Below are positions 53,802 to 60,236 of a stretch of 60,236 bases of DNA, piece by piece (position 1 is the first letter of the stretch; every line of letters begins with the position of its first letter). The stretch spans positions 1-60,236 of the forward strand of contig CALIKL010000055.1 in the NCBI GenBank assembly GCA_938018055.1, written 5' to 3'. The notes beneath the pieces are model-generated. The model was not told the DNA's origin. It saw only the letters and a list, made by a program, of their open reading frames with translations, and did not search any database. This stretch comes from an uncultured bacterium. Its GTDB lineage: Bacteria > Bacteroidota > Rhodothermia > Rhodothermales > UBA10348. Position numbers and translations under genes: made by a program.

Positions 53802-53828
53802 AACCATACGTTTTAACCATATGGTTAA
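53802..53828 (-). promoter_or_regulatory. Probable TetR operator (two tandem palindromic sites)
   Basis: A perfect 16-bp palindrome TTAACCATATGGTTAA occupies 53813-53828. Directly next to it, 53802-53813 reads AACCATACGTTT, an imperfect copy of AACCATATGGTT shifted by 13 bp. It lies between the ferritin stop and the TetR start. Two adjacent sites would suit binding of two dimers, as known for some TetR proteins. Confidence 0.65.
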
Positions 53829-53873
53829 TTCATCGGTACAAAAGAACCGAAAAGCGTTTCAAGCAGATCATGA

Positions 53874-54377
53874 TTATTCCGCTTCCTCTTCGGGAACGCG
53901 CTGACCAAGCTCGCGATCAACCAGGAACAGACCCTGTCCGCTTTCCCCAGCCAAGCGCAAGCTGTCGATGATTGCCTCCGCGTTTTCTTCTTCTTCTACC
54001 TGCTCGTCGATGAACCAGTGCATCAACGTCTGGAGCGCGTAATCCTTCTCTTCGAAGGCAACCTCGTAAAGCTCATGGATCAGCTTCGTCACATGTTGCT
54101 CGTGCGCCAGGACCTGTTCGAAGGCGTCCAATGCCGAGTCAAATGTCACTTTCGGAGCGTCCAGGGTTTGTAAAACCGGAGCCTGCCCCCGGCGGATCAA
54201 GTGATCGTAAAGCTTCATCGCGTGAGCCGTCTCCTCCTGCCACTGGATCCGCATCCAATTGGCAGCACCGCTCATCTTCATGTCCTCGAAACGGGCAGAC
54301 ATGGCGAGATAAATGTAGGCCGACTGGAATTCGGCCTGGATCTGCTTATTGACAGCGTCAAGAGTACGGGACGTCAT
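53874..54377 (-). CDS. ftnA: Ferritin (non-haem)
   Basis: A 167-residue four-helix ferritin. Ferroxidase residues are visible in LDAVNKQIQAEFQSAYIYLA and MRIQWQEETAHAMKLYDHL, with the later HWFIDEQVEEEENA helix. It stores iron as ferric mineral. It is divergent from porX and upstream of the TetR gene on the same strand, 171 bp apart. Confidence 0.93.
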   Translation of the reverse strand: MTSRTLDAVNKQIQAEFQSAYIYLAMSARFEDMKMSGAANWMRIQWQEETAHAMKLYDHLIRRGQAPVLQTLDAPKVTFDSALDAFEQVLAHEQHVTKLIHELYEVAFEEKDYALQTLMHWFIDEQVEEEENAEAIIDSLRLAGESGQGLFLVDRELGQRVPEEEAE

Positions 54378-54593
54378 TGCGATGGAGTCTTGATGAGGTG
54401 TGAGGTAGTGATACCGTTCGTGTTCGAGAGGCGTTCCTTGATTGGGCGATCATCTACCAAAGCATGGTCACTCCCGATTCATACCTTGAACAAAGGCCGC
54501 GAGGATGGGTATACCGGGTCCTTTCCACAAGACCGTTCGATACTCCGACTCTCGTTACCAATTCCCCAATCTGAGGACGAATCACGGAACCGA

Positions 54594-56165
54594 ATGGCAA
54601 CGCATTCCCGCATTCTCTGGGCAGACGATGAGATTGATCTCCTGAAGCCCCACATCCTTTTCCTGGAATCCCGCGGGTACCAGGTCACCAGCGTCACAAA
54701 CGGGACAGATGCCATTGAGCATGTGCGCGCCGGAGGATGCGATCTTGTGCTCCTCGATGAGCAAATGCCCGGGATGGGCGGACTGGATACGCTGTCGGCG
54801 ATCAAGGAAATCAGTTCTGAAATGCCCGTCGTGATGATTACGAAGAGTGAAGAAGAGCGCATCATGGAGGAAGCGCTCGGCGGTAAGATCAGCGATTACC
54901 TGACCAAGCCCGTCAATCCCAGCCAGGTACTACTCACGTGCAAGCGCATTCTGGATGGACGCCGGATCGAATCGGAAAAGGCATCCGAGAACTACCTCCA
55001 GTCGTTTGGTCAGATCACGGCAGCGCTCATGAATCCCATGAGTCACGAAGAGTGGGTAGAAATCTACCAGCGGCTCATCCGATACGATGTAGAGCTCGAC
55101 TCGGACGAAGGAGTCCGGCAAGTATTTGAGGATCAGGCATCTGAAGCCAATCGTTCCTTTTCCAAATATGTGGAGAGAGCCTACCCGGATTGGATTGCCA
55201 ACGTGGACAGCGCGCCTGATGAAGATCGCCCTGCGTTGTCGCACGAAGTAATTCCACAATGGGTGCTTCCCGAGCTGAAAGGCGACAAACCTGTCATCTT
55301 CTTTGTCATCGACTGCATGCGCTGGGACCAGTGGCTGGAATTCGAGCGCCTGCTCGCACCGCTTTATACCCTTGAGCGTGACTACCATTATTCCATCCTC
55401 CCCACGGCTACACCGTACTCGCGTAATGCGATTTTTTCGGGCCTGCTTCCCAAGGACCTGGCCGAAACCTACCCGCGCATCTGGGCACAAGGCGAAGATG
55501 ACGAGCACAGTAGAAACCGGAATGAAGAGCAGTTCCTGAACGACCTTCTGACCAGGCGCCATATCAAGGCCCGGGTGCGCTACGATAAGCTCATCGGCAC
55601 CAAAGATGGACGCGAATTCCAGGCCTCGGTGCATGATCTCCTGCAGAGCGACCTGAGTGCCGTGGTCGTCAACTTTGTAGACATCCTGGCACACAGTCGT
55701 TCGGATTCGGCCGTCCTGAAAGAAATAGCTCCTGACGAACGCGCCTACCGCGCTCTGACCCGGACCTGGTTTGAACATTCTTGGCTCTTCCAGGCGTTTC
55801 AGCAATTGGCCGAGACCGATTGCACGATTGTCGTCACCACCGACCACGGGGCAATTCGAAGCCTGCACGACACGAAAGTCATAGGCGACCGGGAAACCTC
55901 CACGGCGCTACGCTACAAATACGGCAAGAGCCTCAAGTGTGATGACCGCCATGCGGTATTCGTAAGAAACCCCGCTACCTTCGGACTGCCGGCGGACCAC
56001 CGGAATACCAACTTCATCATTGCAAAGGAAGACTATTATTTCGTTTACCCGACCAACTACAACCGGTATCAGAACAAATACCGGGATACCATGCAGCACG
56101 GCGGTATCTCCATGGAAGAAATGATTCTTCCCGTGATGACGCTAAGACCGCGTGCAGGGGGATGA
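54594..56165 (+). CDS. porX: PorX: response regulator with PglZ domain, T9SS regulator
   Basis: About 523 residues. The receiver domain (1-125) has the acidic pair D11/D12, the phospho-acceptor D55 in LVLLDEQMPGMGG, and the Lys in YLTKPVNPS. A helical linker follows. The C-terminal PglZ/alkaline phosphatase-like domain has FFVIDCMRWDQWLEFERLL, TATPYSRNAIFSGLLP and VVTTDHGAIRSLHDTKVIGD with metal ligands. PorX with PorY and a sigma factor controls T9SS genes and hydrolyses oligonucleotide signals in relatives. The exported peptidase at 3320 is a likely T9SS client. PorY is not in the window. tsaE follows 4 bp later. Confidence 0.92.
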   Translation: MATHSRILWADDEIDLLKPHILFLESRGYQVTSVTNGTDAIEHVRAGGCDLVLLDEQMPGMGGLDTLSAIKEISSEMPVVMITKSEEERIMEEALGGKISDYLTKPVNPSQVLLTCKRILDGRRIESEKASENYLQSFGQITAALMNPMSHEEWVEIYQRLIRYDVELDSDEGVRQVFEDQASEANRSFSKYVERAYPDWIANVDSAPDEDRPALSHEVIPQWVLPELKGDKPVIFFVIDCMRWDQWLEFERLLAPLYTLERDYHYSILPTATPYSRNAIFSGLLPKDLAETYPRIWAQGEDDEHSRNRNEEQFLNDLLTRRHIKARVRYDKLIGTKDGREFQASVHDLLQSDLSAVVVNFVDILAHSRSDSAVLKEIAPDERAYRALTRTWFEHSWLFQAFQQLAETDCTIVVTTDHGAIRSLHDTKVIGDRETSTALRYKYGKSLKCDDRHAVFVRNPATFGLPADHRNTNFIIAKEDYYFVYPTNYNRYQNKYRDTMQHGGISMEEMILPVMTLRPRAGG

Positions 56166-56169
56166 GGTC

Positions 56170-56604
56170 ATGACCGAATTGGTTAGTCATTGCGTGGAGG
56201 AAACCATCGAAGCAGGCAACATCCTGGGATCCCGATTAAGGACAGGTGCCGTTGTTGGCCTGGTGGGAGATCTGGGAGCGGGCAAAACGCATTTCGCGAA
56301 GGGTATCGCCCAGTCGCAGGGTGTGGATCCTGATCAGGTATCCAGCCCAACGTTCACGATCGCCCAGGAGTACCGCGGAAGTGGCCTGCCCATCTTTCAT
56401 CTCGATTGCTACCGCCTGGAAAACGCCGAAGAGCTGGAACGCAGCGGGGCGCACACTTATTTGGGAGCAGATGGCATCTGCCTGATCGAGTGGCCACAAC
56501 ACGTCGAATCCCTGCTGCCTGCGGATACCATCCTCGTATCCATTCGCCATCAACCCGAAGGAAGCCGGCTCATCCAGATTCTGACGGCCGAAGACGATGA
56601 CTGA
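56170..56604 (+). CDS. tsaE: tRNA threonylcarbamoyladenosine biosynthesis ATPase TsaE
   Basis: A 144-residue P-loop ATPase: Walker A GDLGAGKT at residues 33-40, then SSPTFTIAQEYRG, FHLDCYRLE, and LIEWPQHVESLLP. It drives the t6A37 tRNA modification with TsaB and TsaD. The ATG at 56170 follows a GAGGTC Shine-Dalgarno placed at the end of porX. Confidence 0.94.
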   Translation: MTELVSHCVEETIEAGNILGSRLRTGAVVGLVGDLGAGKTHFAKGIAQSQGVDPDQVSSPTFTIAQEYRGSGLPIFHLDCYRLENAEELERSGAHTYLGADGICLIEWPQHVESLLPADTILVSIRHQPEGSRLIQILTAEDDD

Positions 56605-57937
56605 TTCGTTCTCAGCGGCCGTGAAGCGGCTTCTGGCCATGCCAGCGTTTGCTACCAGTGGAGACGTGGCGCTCAAACCCGGACTCGATCGCATTCGTGC
56701 CCTACTCGCCGGAATGGGACATCCGGAGCGGGATCGTGAAATCATTCTTGTAGCAGGGACCAATGGAAAAGGATCTACGGCCTCCATGTTGGCCGCCCTT
56801 TCGACGGCGGCCGGTGTGCGAACAGGACTCCACACCTCGCCACACCTTTTGTGGGTCGGTGAACGCATGCGGGTCGACGGGATTGAGCCTTCCGAGGAAT
56901 GGCTGGCCGAGACATTTGAAAACTGGGAGTCCCTGTTCGATCGGGTAAAACCCAGCTTCTTCGAGGCAACCCTCGCCTTGTCTTTCGCCTGGTTTGCCGA
57001 TCAGGGCGCGGAGCGGTGGGTTGTGGAGATCGGTTTGGGTGGTCGCCTCGACGCGGCCAATGTGCTCGACGCTTCTGTGGGCATCCTGACGTCTGTAGGC
57101 AGGGACCATATGCACCTTTTGGGCCCCACCCTTTCCGATGTCGCACGGGAAAAAGCGGCCATTGCAAGGCCAGGGCGGCCTTTTGTCCTTGGTCCGTTGG
57201 AGGGCGAGGCGCGCGCAGCCGCTCTGGAAACGCTGCGGGAAATTGGCACCGACGTTATAGAACCCGTTCAGACCCAAGAGACGGGCGCACCTTTCACCCT
57301 GCGCACATCGAAGCGGTCTGTTTCGGGCGTCCAGCTCTCGATCGACGCGCCCCACCAGCGGATCAATGCCCTGTTGGCCTTGCAGGCTCTGGACCTGCTA
57401 CATGCCCCTCTTGTGCCTGAAACAACCGTCAAGGACGGCTTTTATCGCCTTGGCGAGCTCAGCGGGTTGCGAGGGCGCCAGGATTGGGTCAATGAAACGA
57501 CCATGGTAGATGTCTGCCATAACGAAGATGCTCTCCAAGCGGCGCTTTCAACCTTTATTGCGACAGTGAGCAGATCGGATCGCGATGAAGGAGCTGTACG
57601 TGTCGTGTTGGGGTTTCTGGCTGACAAAGAACTCGGACAATTCGGCACCTGGTTGGCCCGCACCGTAGAAGAAATCCTTCCTGGACGGGTGAACGTGGAA
57701 GCCGTTGGAACGGCGGGAGCTCGAGGGCAACGTGCCGCGGCAACGGAAAGGGCCTTGATCGAGAGTGGATGGAATGGTCCAATCCAAAAGCATGACTCGG
57801 TGGAGGAAGCACTCTCTCGTGCGCTATCGCAGGCATCCTTCACCTTCATCGGGGGATCCTATCTAGTAGCCGCTAGTGCCTTGGAATGGCTTATTCCAGG
57901 AGGTGCGGGTTCACGCAAACTTCCGGTGAGAGACTGA
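56597..57937 (+). CDS. folC: Bifunctional folylpolyglutamate synthase/dihydrofolate synthase
   Basis: A 446-residue Mur-ligase-like enzyme. LVAGTNGKGSTASMLAAL is the P-loop; TSPHLLWVGERMRVDG binds folate; EIGLGGRLDAANVLDASVGI, TSVGRDHMHLLG and REKAAIARPGRP follow. It adds glutamate to dihydropteroate and folates. The start overlaps tsaE by 8 bp, so porX, tsaE and folC appear to be one operon. Confidence 0.94.
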   Translation: MTDSFSAAVKRLLAMPAFATSGDVALKPGLDRIRALLAGMGHPERDREIILVAGTNGKGSTASMLAALSTAAGVRTGLHTSPHLLWVGERMRVDGIEPSEEWLAETFENWESLFDRVKPSFFEATLALSFAWFADQGAERWVVEIGLGGRLDAANVLDASVGILTSVGRDHMHLLGPTLSDVAREKAAIARPGRPFVLGPLEGEARAAALETLREIGTDVIEPVQTQETGAPFTLRTSKRSVSGVQLSIDAPHQRINALLALQALDLLHAPLVPETTVKDGFYRLGELSGLRGRQDWVNETTMVDVCHNEDALQAALSTFIATVSRSDRDEGAVRVVLGFLADKELGQFGTWLARTVEEILPGRVNVEAVGTAGARGQRAAATERALIESGWNGPIQKHDSVEEALSRALSQASFTFIGGSYLVAASALEWLIPGGAGSRKLPVRD

Positions 57938-58248
57938 ACCTTGCTTGTTTTTCGCTGTAAATGAGCTATCTTGAGGCAATTACGTGACTTGCGTCGACAA
58001 TTTTGGCTGTCCGCAGGTTGCATTTGGATCTGCCCAATTCCTTTCCGGGCCCTGATCCTGTCTTTCCGGCGGACCCTCCGCCACCCTTGACCTATTTCAA
58101 TTTCTTTCCCTAATCGAACGGCTCTCGATTGATCGAGGTAATTCTGCCTGACCTGTACGCGTGAGGCATTTCTCCCGGACCTCCTGTCCATCATTCCCTG
58201 ACGACGCGTTCTCTGCGTCAACCCAGTCGCGGGCCGCCATTCCAATCC
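57938..58248 (+). promoter_or_regulatory. Long leader of rho with promoter and pyrimidine-rich (rut-like) tract
   Basis: This 311-bp gene-free stretch has a promoter candidate: TTGTTT (57945-57950), 16 nt, TATCTT (57967-57972). About 58030-58115 is a pyrimidine-rich, G-poor tract with many YC dinucleotides, as in Rho-binding sites. A CTCGAT-tg-ATCGAG palindrome lies at 58124-58137. Autoregulation of rho by Rho-dependent termination in the leader is known in Escherichia coli and is inferred here. Confidence 0.45.
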
Positions 58249-60189
58249 ATGAAAATTGCTGAACTTCAGGACAAGAAGCTTCCTGAACTGAAACAGATTG
58301 CCAAGCAGATGAACCTGGGTGGGTTTTCTGCCATGCGCAAACAGGACCTTATCTATCTCATTCTTGAAGCCAAGGCCGAAGCGGCCGCCGGATCCAATCG
58401 GCGGCGGCGTGAGGATCAGGCAGAGAAAAAAGACGCTGCCAAGGAATCCCCCAAGGGCTCCGCGAAGGGCAAGAGCGAAGAAGGCGACGGAGAGCAGCGT
58501 CGACGCAACCAGAAATCGGATGACGAATCTGGTGGCCGGGGTCGCCGGGGTCGCCGCGACAAAGACGAAGCAGCCAACGAACGGGACGAAAAGTCCGGTA
58601 GAGGTCGCCAGAGTCGTGATGAACGCTCGGATCGTGATGATGCCGAAGGCGGCAATGATAACCGGCGTTCGCGTCGGGGTCGCGATGGTGGTGATGACGG
58701 AAACGATCGCGGAAATGATCGCGGTGGCGACAGAAACCGCGACCGCAATCGAGGTCGGGGCCGCAAAGATGACAACCGCGGACGCGGTCGGGGCAACGAC
58801 GGCGACCGTCGCGGCAAGCACGACGACAACAACGAACGTGGCGACAGGAATCGCGATCGGAATCGGGACCGTAATGGTGATGGGGGTCGGGACGGAAATC
58901 GGGACCGCAATCGCGATGGAAACCGTGACGGTAATCAGGATCGGCACAATGAGCGCGACGGAGGTCGTCGCAGCCGCCGGGATCGTAACCGGGAAGCACG
59001 TGAAGAGCGTCGCAAACAGGTTTACGCCGATCAGCCCGAGTACATGCAAGAGTACAATCCAAAAGAGGTTGAGCTCGATGGCATGATCCGCAAGATCGGT
59101 GTCCTACAGATCCTCCCCGATGGATACGGCTTCCTACGAAGCGCAGAATTCAATTATCTGCCCAGCCCGGACGACATTTACGTTTCACCGTCGCAAATCA
59201 AACGCTTCGCCCTGAAAATGGGGGATACGGTTGATGGGGAAATCCGTCCGCCGAAAGAAGGAGAGCGCTACTTCGCGCTCATCCAGGTCAACTCGATCAA
59301 CGGTCGCGCCCCCGGCGAAATCGACGAGCGGCCAAGCTTCGACTACCTGACGCCGTACTACCCCGAAGAGCAGCTCGTACTGCAAACACTCGGAGGCGAG
59401 TACTCCACACGCGTCATGGACCTCTTCTCGCCTATCGGAAAGGGACAGCGCGCGCTGATCGTAGCTCAGCCGAAAACGGGTAAGACGATCCTTCTGCAGA
59501 AGATTGCCAACGCGGTCACGACCAATCATCCCGAGTGTCACCTGCTGATCCTGCTGGTGGACGAGCGCCCGGAAGAGGTCACCGACATGCGCCGGCACGT
59601 GCAAGGTGAAGTCATCGCCTCGACGTTCGATCAGGACCCCGAGAAGCACGTTGAGGTAGCCGATATCGTGCTGCAGAAAGCCAAGCGCCTCGTGGAAGCC
59701 GGTCAGGATGTGGTCATCCTGCTCGACTCCATCACGCGTCTGGCCCGCGCACATAACGCCGTGACCACGTCGACCGGAAAAACCCTTTCCGGTGGTATGG
59801 AGGCCGGCGCACTGCGCGGCCCGAAACGCTTCTTCGGCGCGGCCCGCAATATCGAGGAAGGGGGCTCGCTGACCATCATCGGTACAGCCCTCATCGATAC
59901 GGGAAGCCGCATGGACGAAGTCATCTTCGAGGAGTTCAAAGGAACGGGTAACTCGGAGATCGTACTTGATCGCGAGCTGGCCGACCGCCGCATCTTCCCG
60001 GCCATCCACATCGTGAAGTCGGGCACGCGTCGCGAAGAGCTTCTAATCCCTGAAGCCAAACTCAAGCGGATCTGGATCCTGCGGAAGTTGCTCGCGGATA
60101 TGAGTCCGATCGACGCCATGAACTTCCTGCTCGACAAGATGCGCGGCACGAAGAAGAACGACGAGTTCCTGGTCACGATGAACTCGTAA
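58249..60189 (+). CDS. rho: Transcription termination factor Rho with long disordered insertion
   Basis: A 646-residue protein (E. coli Rho has 419). The N-terminal Rho domain (residues 1-45, [20 protein letters not shown]) is separated from the RNA-binding cold-shock-like domain (from about 272, [20 protein letters not shown]) by about 210 residues rich in Arg, Asp, Asn and Gly. The ATPase has Walker A in [32 protein letters not shown] and [15 protein letters not shown]. It terminates transcription as an RNA-translocating hexamer. Such insertions occur in Bacteroidota and Actinobacteria; that of Bacteroides thetaiotaomicron Rho is reported to promote phase separation. Confidence 0.97.
   Translation: MKIAELQDKKLPELKQIAKQMNLGGFSAMRKQDLIYLILEAKAEAAAGSNRRRREDQAEKKDAAKESPKGSAKGKSEEGDGEQRRRNQKSDDESGGRGRRGRRDKDEAANERDEKSGRGRQSRDERSDRDDAEGGNDNRRSRRGRDGGDDGNDRGNDRGGDRNRDRNRGRGRKDDNRGRGRGNDGDRRGKHDDNNERGDRNRDRNRDRNGDGGRDGNRDRNRDGNRDGNQDRHNERDGGRRSRRDRNREAREERRKQVYADQPEYMQEYNPKEVELDGMIRKIGVLQILPDGYGFLRSAEFNYLPSPDDIYVSPSQIKRFALKMGDTVDGEIRPPKEGERYFALIQVNSINGRAPGEIDERPSFDYLTPYYPEEQLVLQTLGGEYSTRVMDLFSPIGKGQRALIVAQPKTGKTILLQKIANAVTTNHPECHLLILLVDERPEEVTDMRRHVQGEVIASTFDQDPEKHVEVADIVLQKAKRLVEAGQDVVILLDSITRLARAHNAVTTSTGKTLSGGMEAGALRGPKRFFGAARNIEEGGSLTIIGTALIDTGSRMDEVIFEEFKGTGNSEIVLDRELADRRIFPAIHIVKSGTRREELLIPEAKLKRIWILRKLLADMSPIDAMNFLLDKMRGTKKNDEFLVTMNS
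58530..59010 (+). repeat. Degenerate short repeats coding for the Arg/Asp/Asn/Gly-rich Rho insertion
   Basis: The DNA consists of many short near-repeats such as GGAAATCGGGACCGCAATC and similar, coding for units like [11 protein letters not shown] and DGNRD. The repeats leave all six frames open over long stretches, so large opposite-strand frames here are by-products. Confidence 0.7.
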
Positions 60190-60236
60190 TCTTCGGATTG
60201 TACGGTCCCTACCCGGGACGCAGAAATAACGACGCG

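Noticed and set aside
57859-59062. Long minus-strand frames opposite the rho insertion, rich in Val/Ile/Thr/Ala or Arg/Ser
   Set aside because: They arise from the repeated Arg/Asp/Asn/Gly codons of rho read backwards.
1-60236. Prophage, insertion sequence, integron or CRISPR array
   Set aside because: No transposase, integrase, phage structural gene, cas gene or regularly spaced repeat array was seen on either strand.

Overview
The window most likely comes from a free-living member of the Rhodothermota/Bacteroidota (Rhodothermales-like) with moderately high GC. This is an inference from gene content: a PorX-type response regulator with a PglZ domain, a secreted protein with a type IX secretion (T9SS) C-terminal sorting domain, a Rho factor carrying a very long Arg/Gly/Asp/Asn-rich disordered insertion, a B12-dependent ribonucleotide reductase, and families common in that phylum (DUF2911, DUF5916, DUF1080, NupG-type MFS, secreted TIM-barrel epimerases). 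I saw no phage, transposase, integrase, CRISPR array or rRNA operon; the region reads as ordinary chromosome with scattered gene decay.

Layout. 1-7.8 kb: a membrane protein running off the left edge, an NhaC-type antiporter, tRNA-Gln(CTG) with its terminator, a T9SS-exported metallopeptidase, an orphan nrfH-like cytochrome gene, a DUF2911 protein, small conserved membrane genes and a broken DUF6265 gene. 7.9-19.5 kb: a peroxiredoxin/FAD-oxidase/hydrolase operon, a GH18 protein, an AI-2E family exporter, small membrane proteins, a c-type cytochrome with TPRs, and a run of exported hydrolases (M20 peptidase, amidase, RidA-like lipoprotein, and an alpha/beta hydrolase interrupted by one in-frame TAG). 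19.6-28.3 kb: a DUF5916 outer-membrane protein, a sugar-uptake group (MFS permease, Tat-exported TIM-barrel isomerase, DUF1080 lipoprotein), a DUF411 protein, a YCF48-like lipoprotein and the CCA-adding enzyme. 28.3-35.7 kb: small proteins, a 700-bp non-coding region rich in repeated motifs and DnaA-box-like sites ahead of nrdJ, an SDR, a membrane-anchored unknown and queD. 35.7-42.7 kb: gdhA, aroE, a Rieske oxygenase, nadE, ruvA and a MscS channel.

42.8-48.4 kb is the best-supported regulatory unit: a minus-strand aspartate-to-methionine operon (Cys/Met PLP enzyme, metX, an SDR, an aspartokinase with no ACT domain, asd). It is preceded by a clear SAM-I riboswitch with its own terminator, followed by a second leader segment able to form two mutually exclusive hairpins. 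48.4-49.2 kb is a decayed BNR-repeat pseudogene. 49.2-60.2 kb holds a DnaJ-like co-chaperone, a biotin carboxylase, trmB with a C-terminal extension, a TetR/lipoprotein pair with a palindromic operator, ferritin, porX, tsaE, folC and rho with a long pyrimidine-rich leader.

Points that stand out: the double-switch leader of the Met operon; five copies of a CCGTTAT-centred motif plus several DnaA-box-like sequences upstream of nrdJ; two otherwise intact genes each broken by a single in-frame TAG (one also has a strong Shine-Dalgarno followed by ATT instead of ATG); and the Rho insertion with a rut-like leader. Function calls rest on reading motifs by eye; no database search was run.
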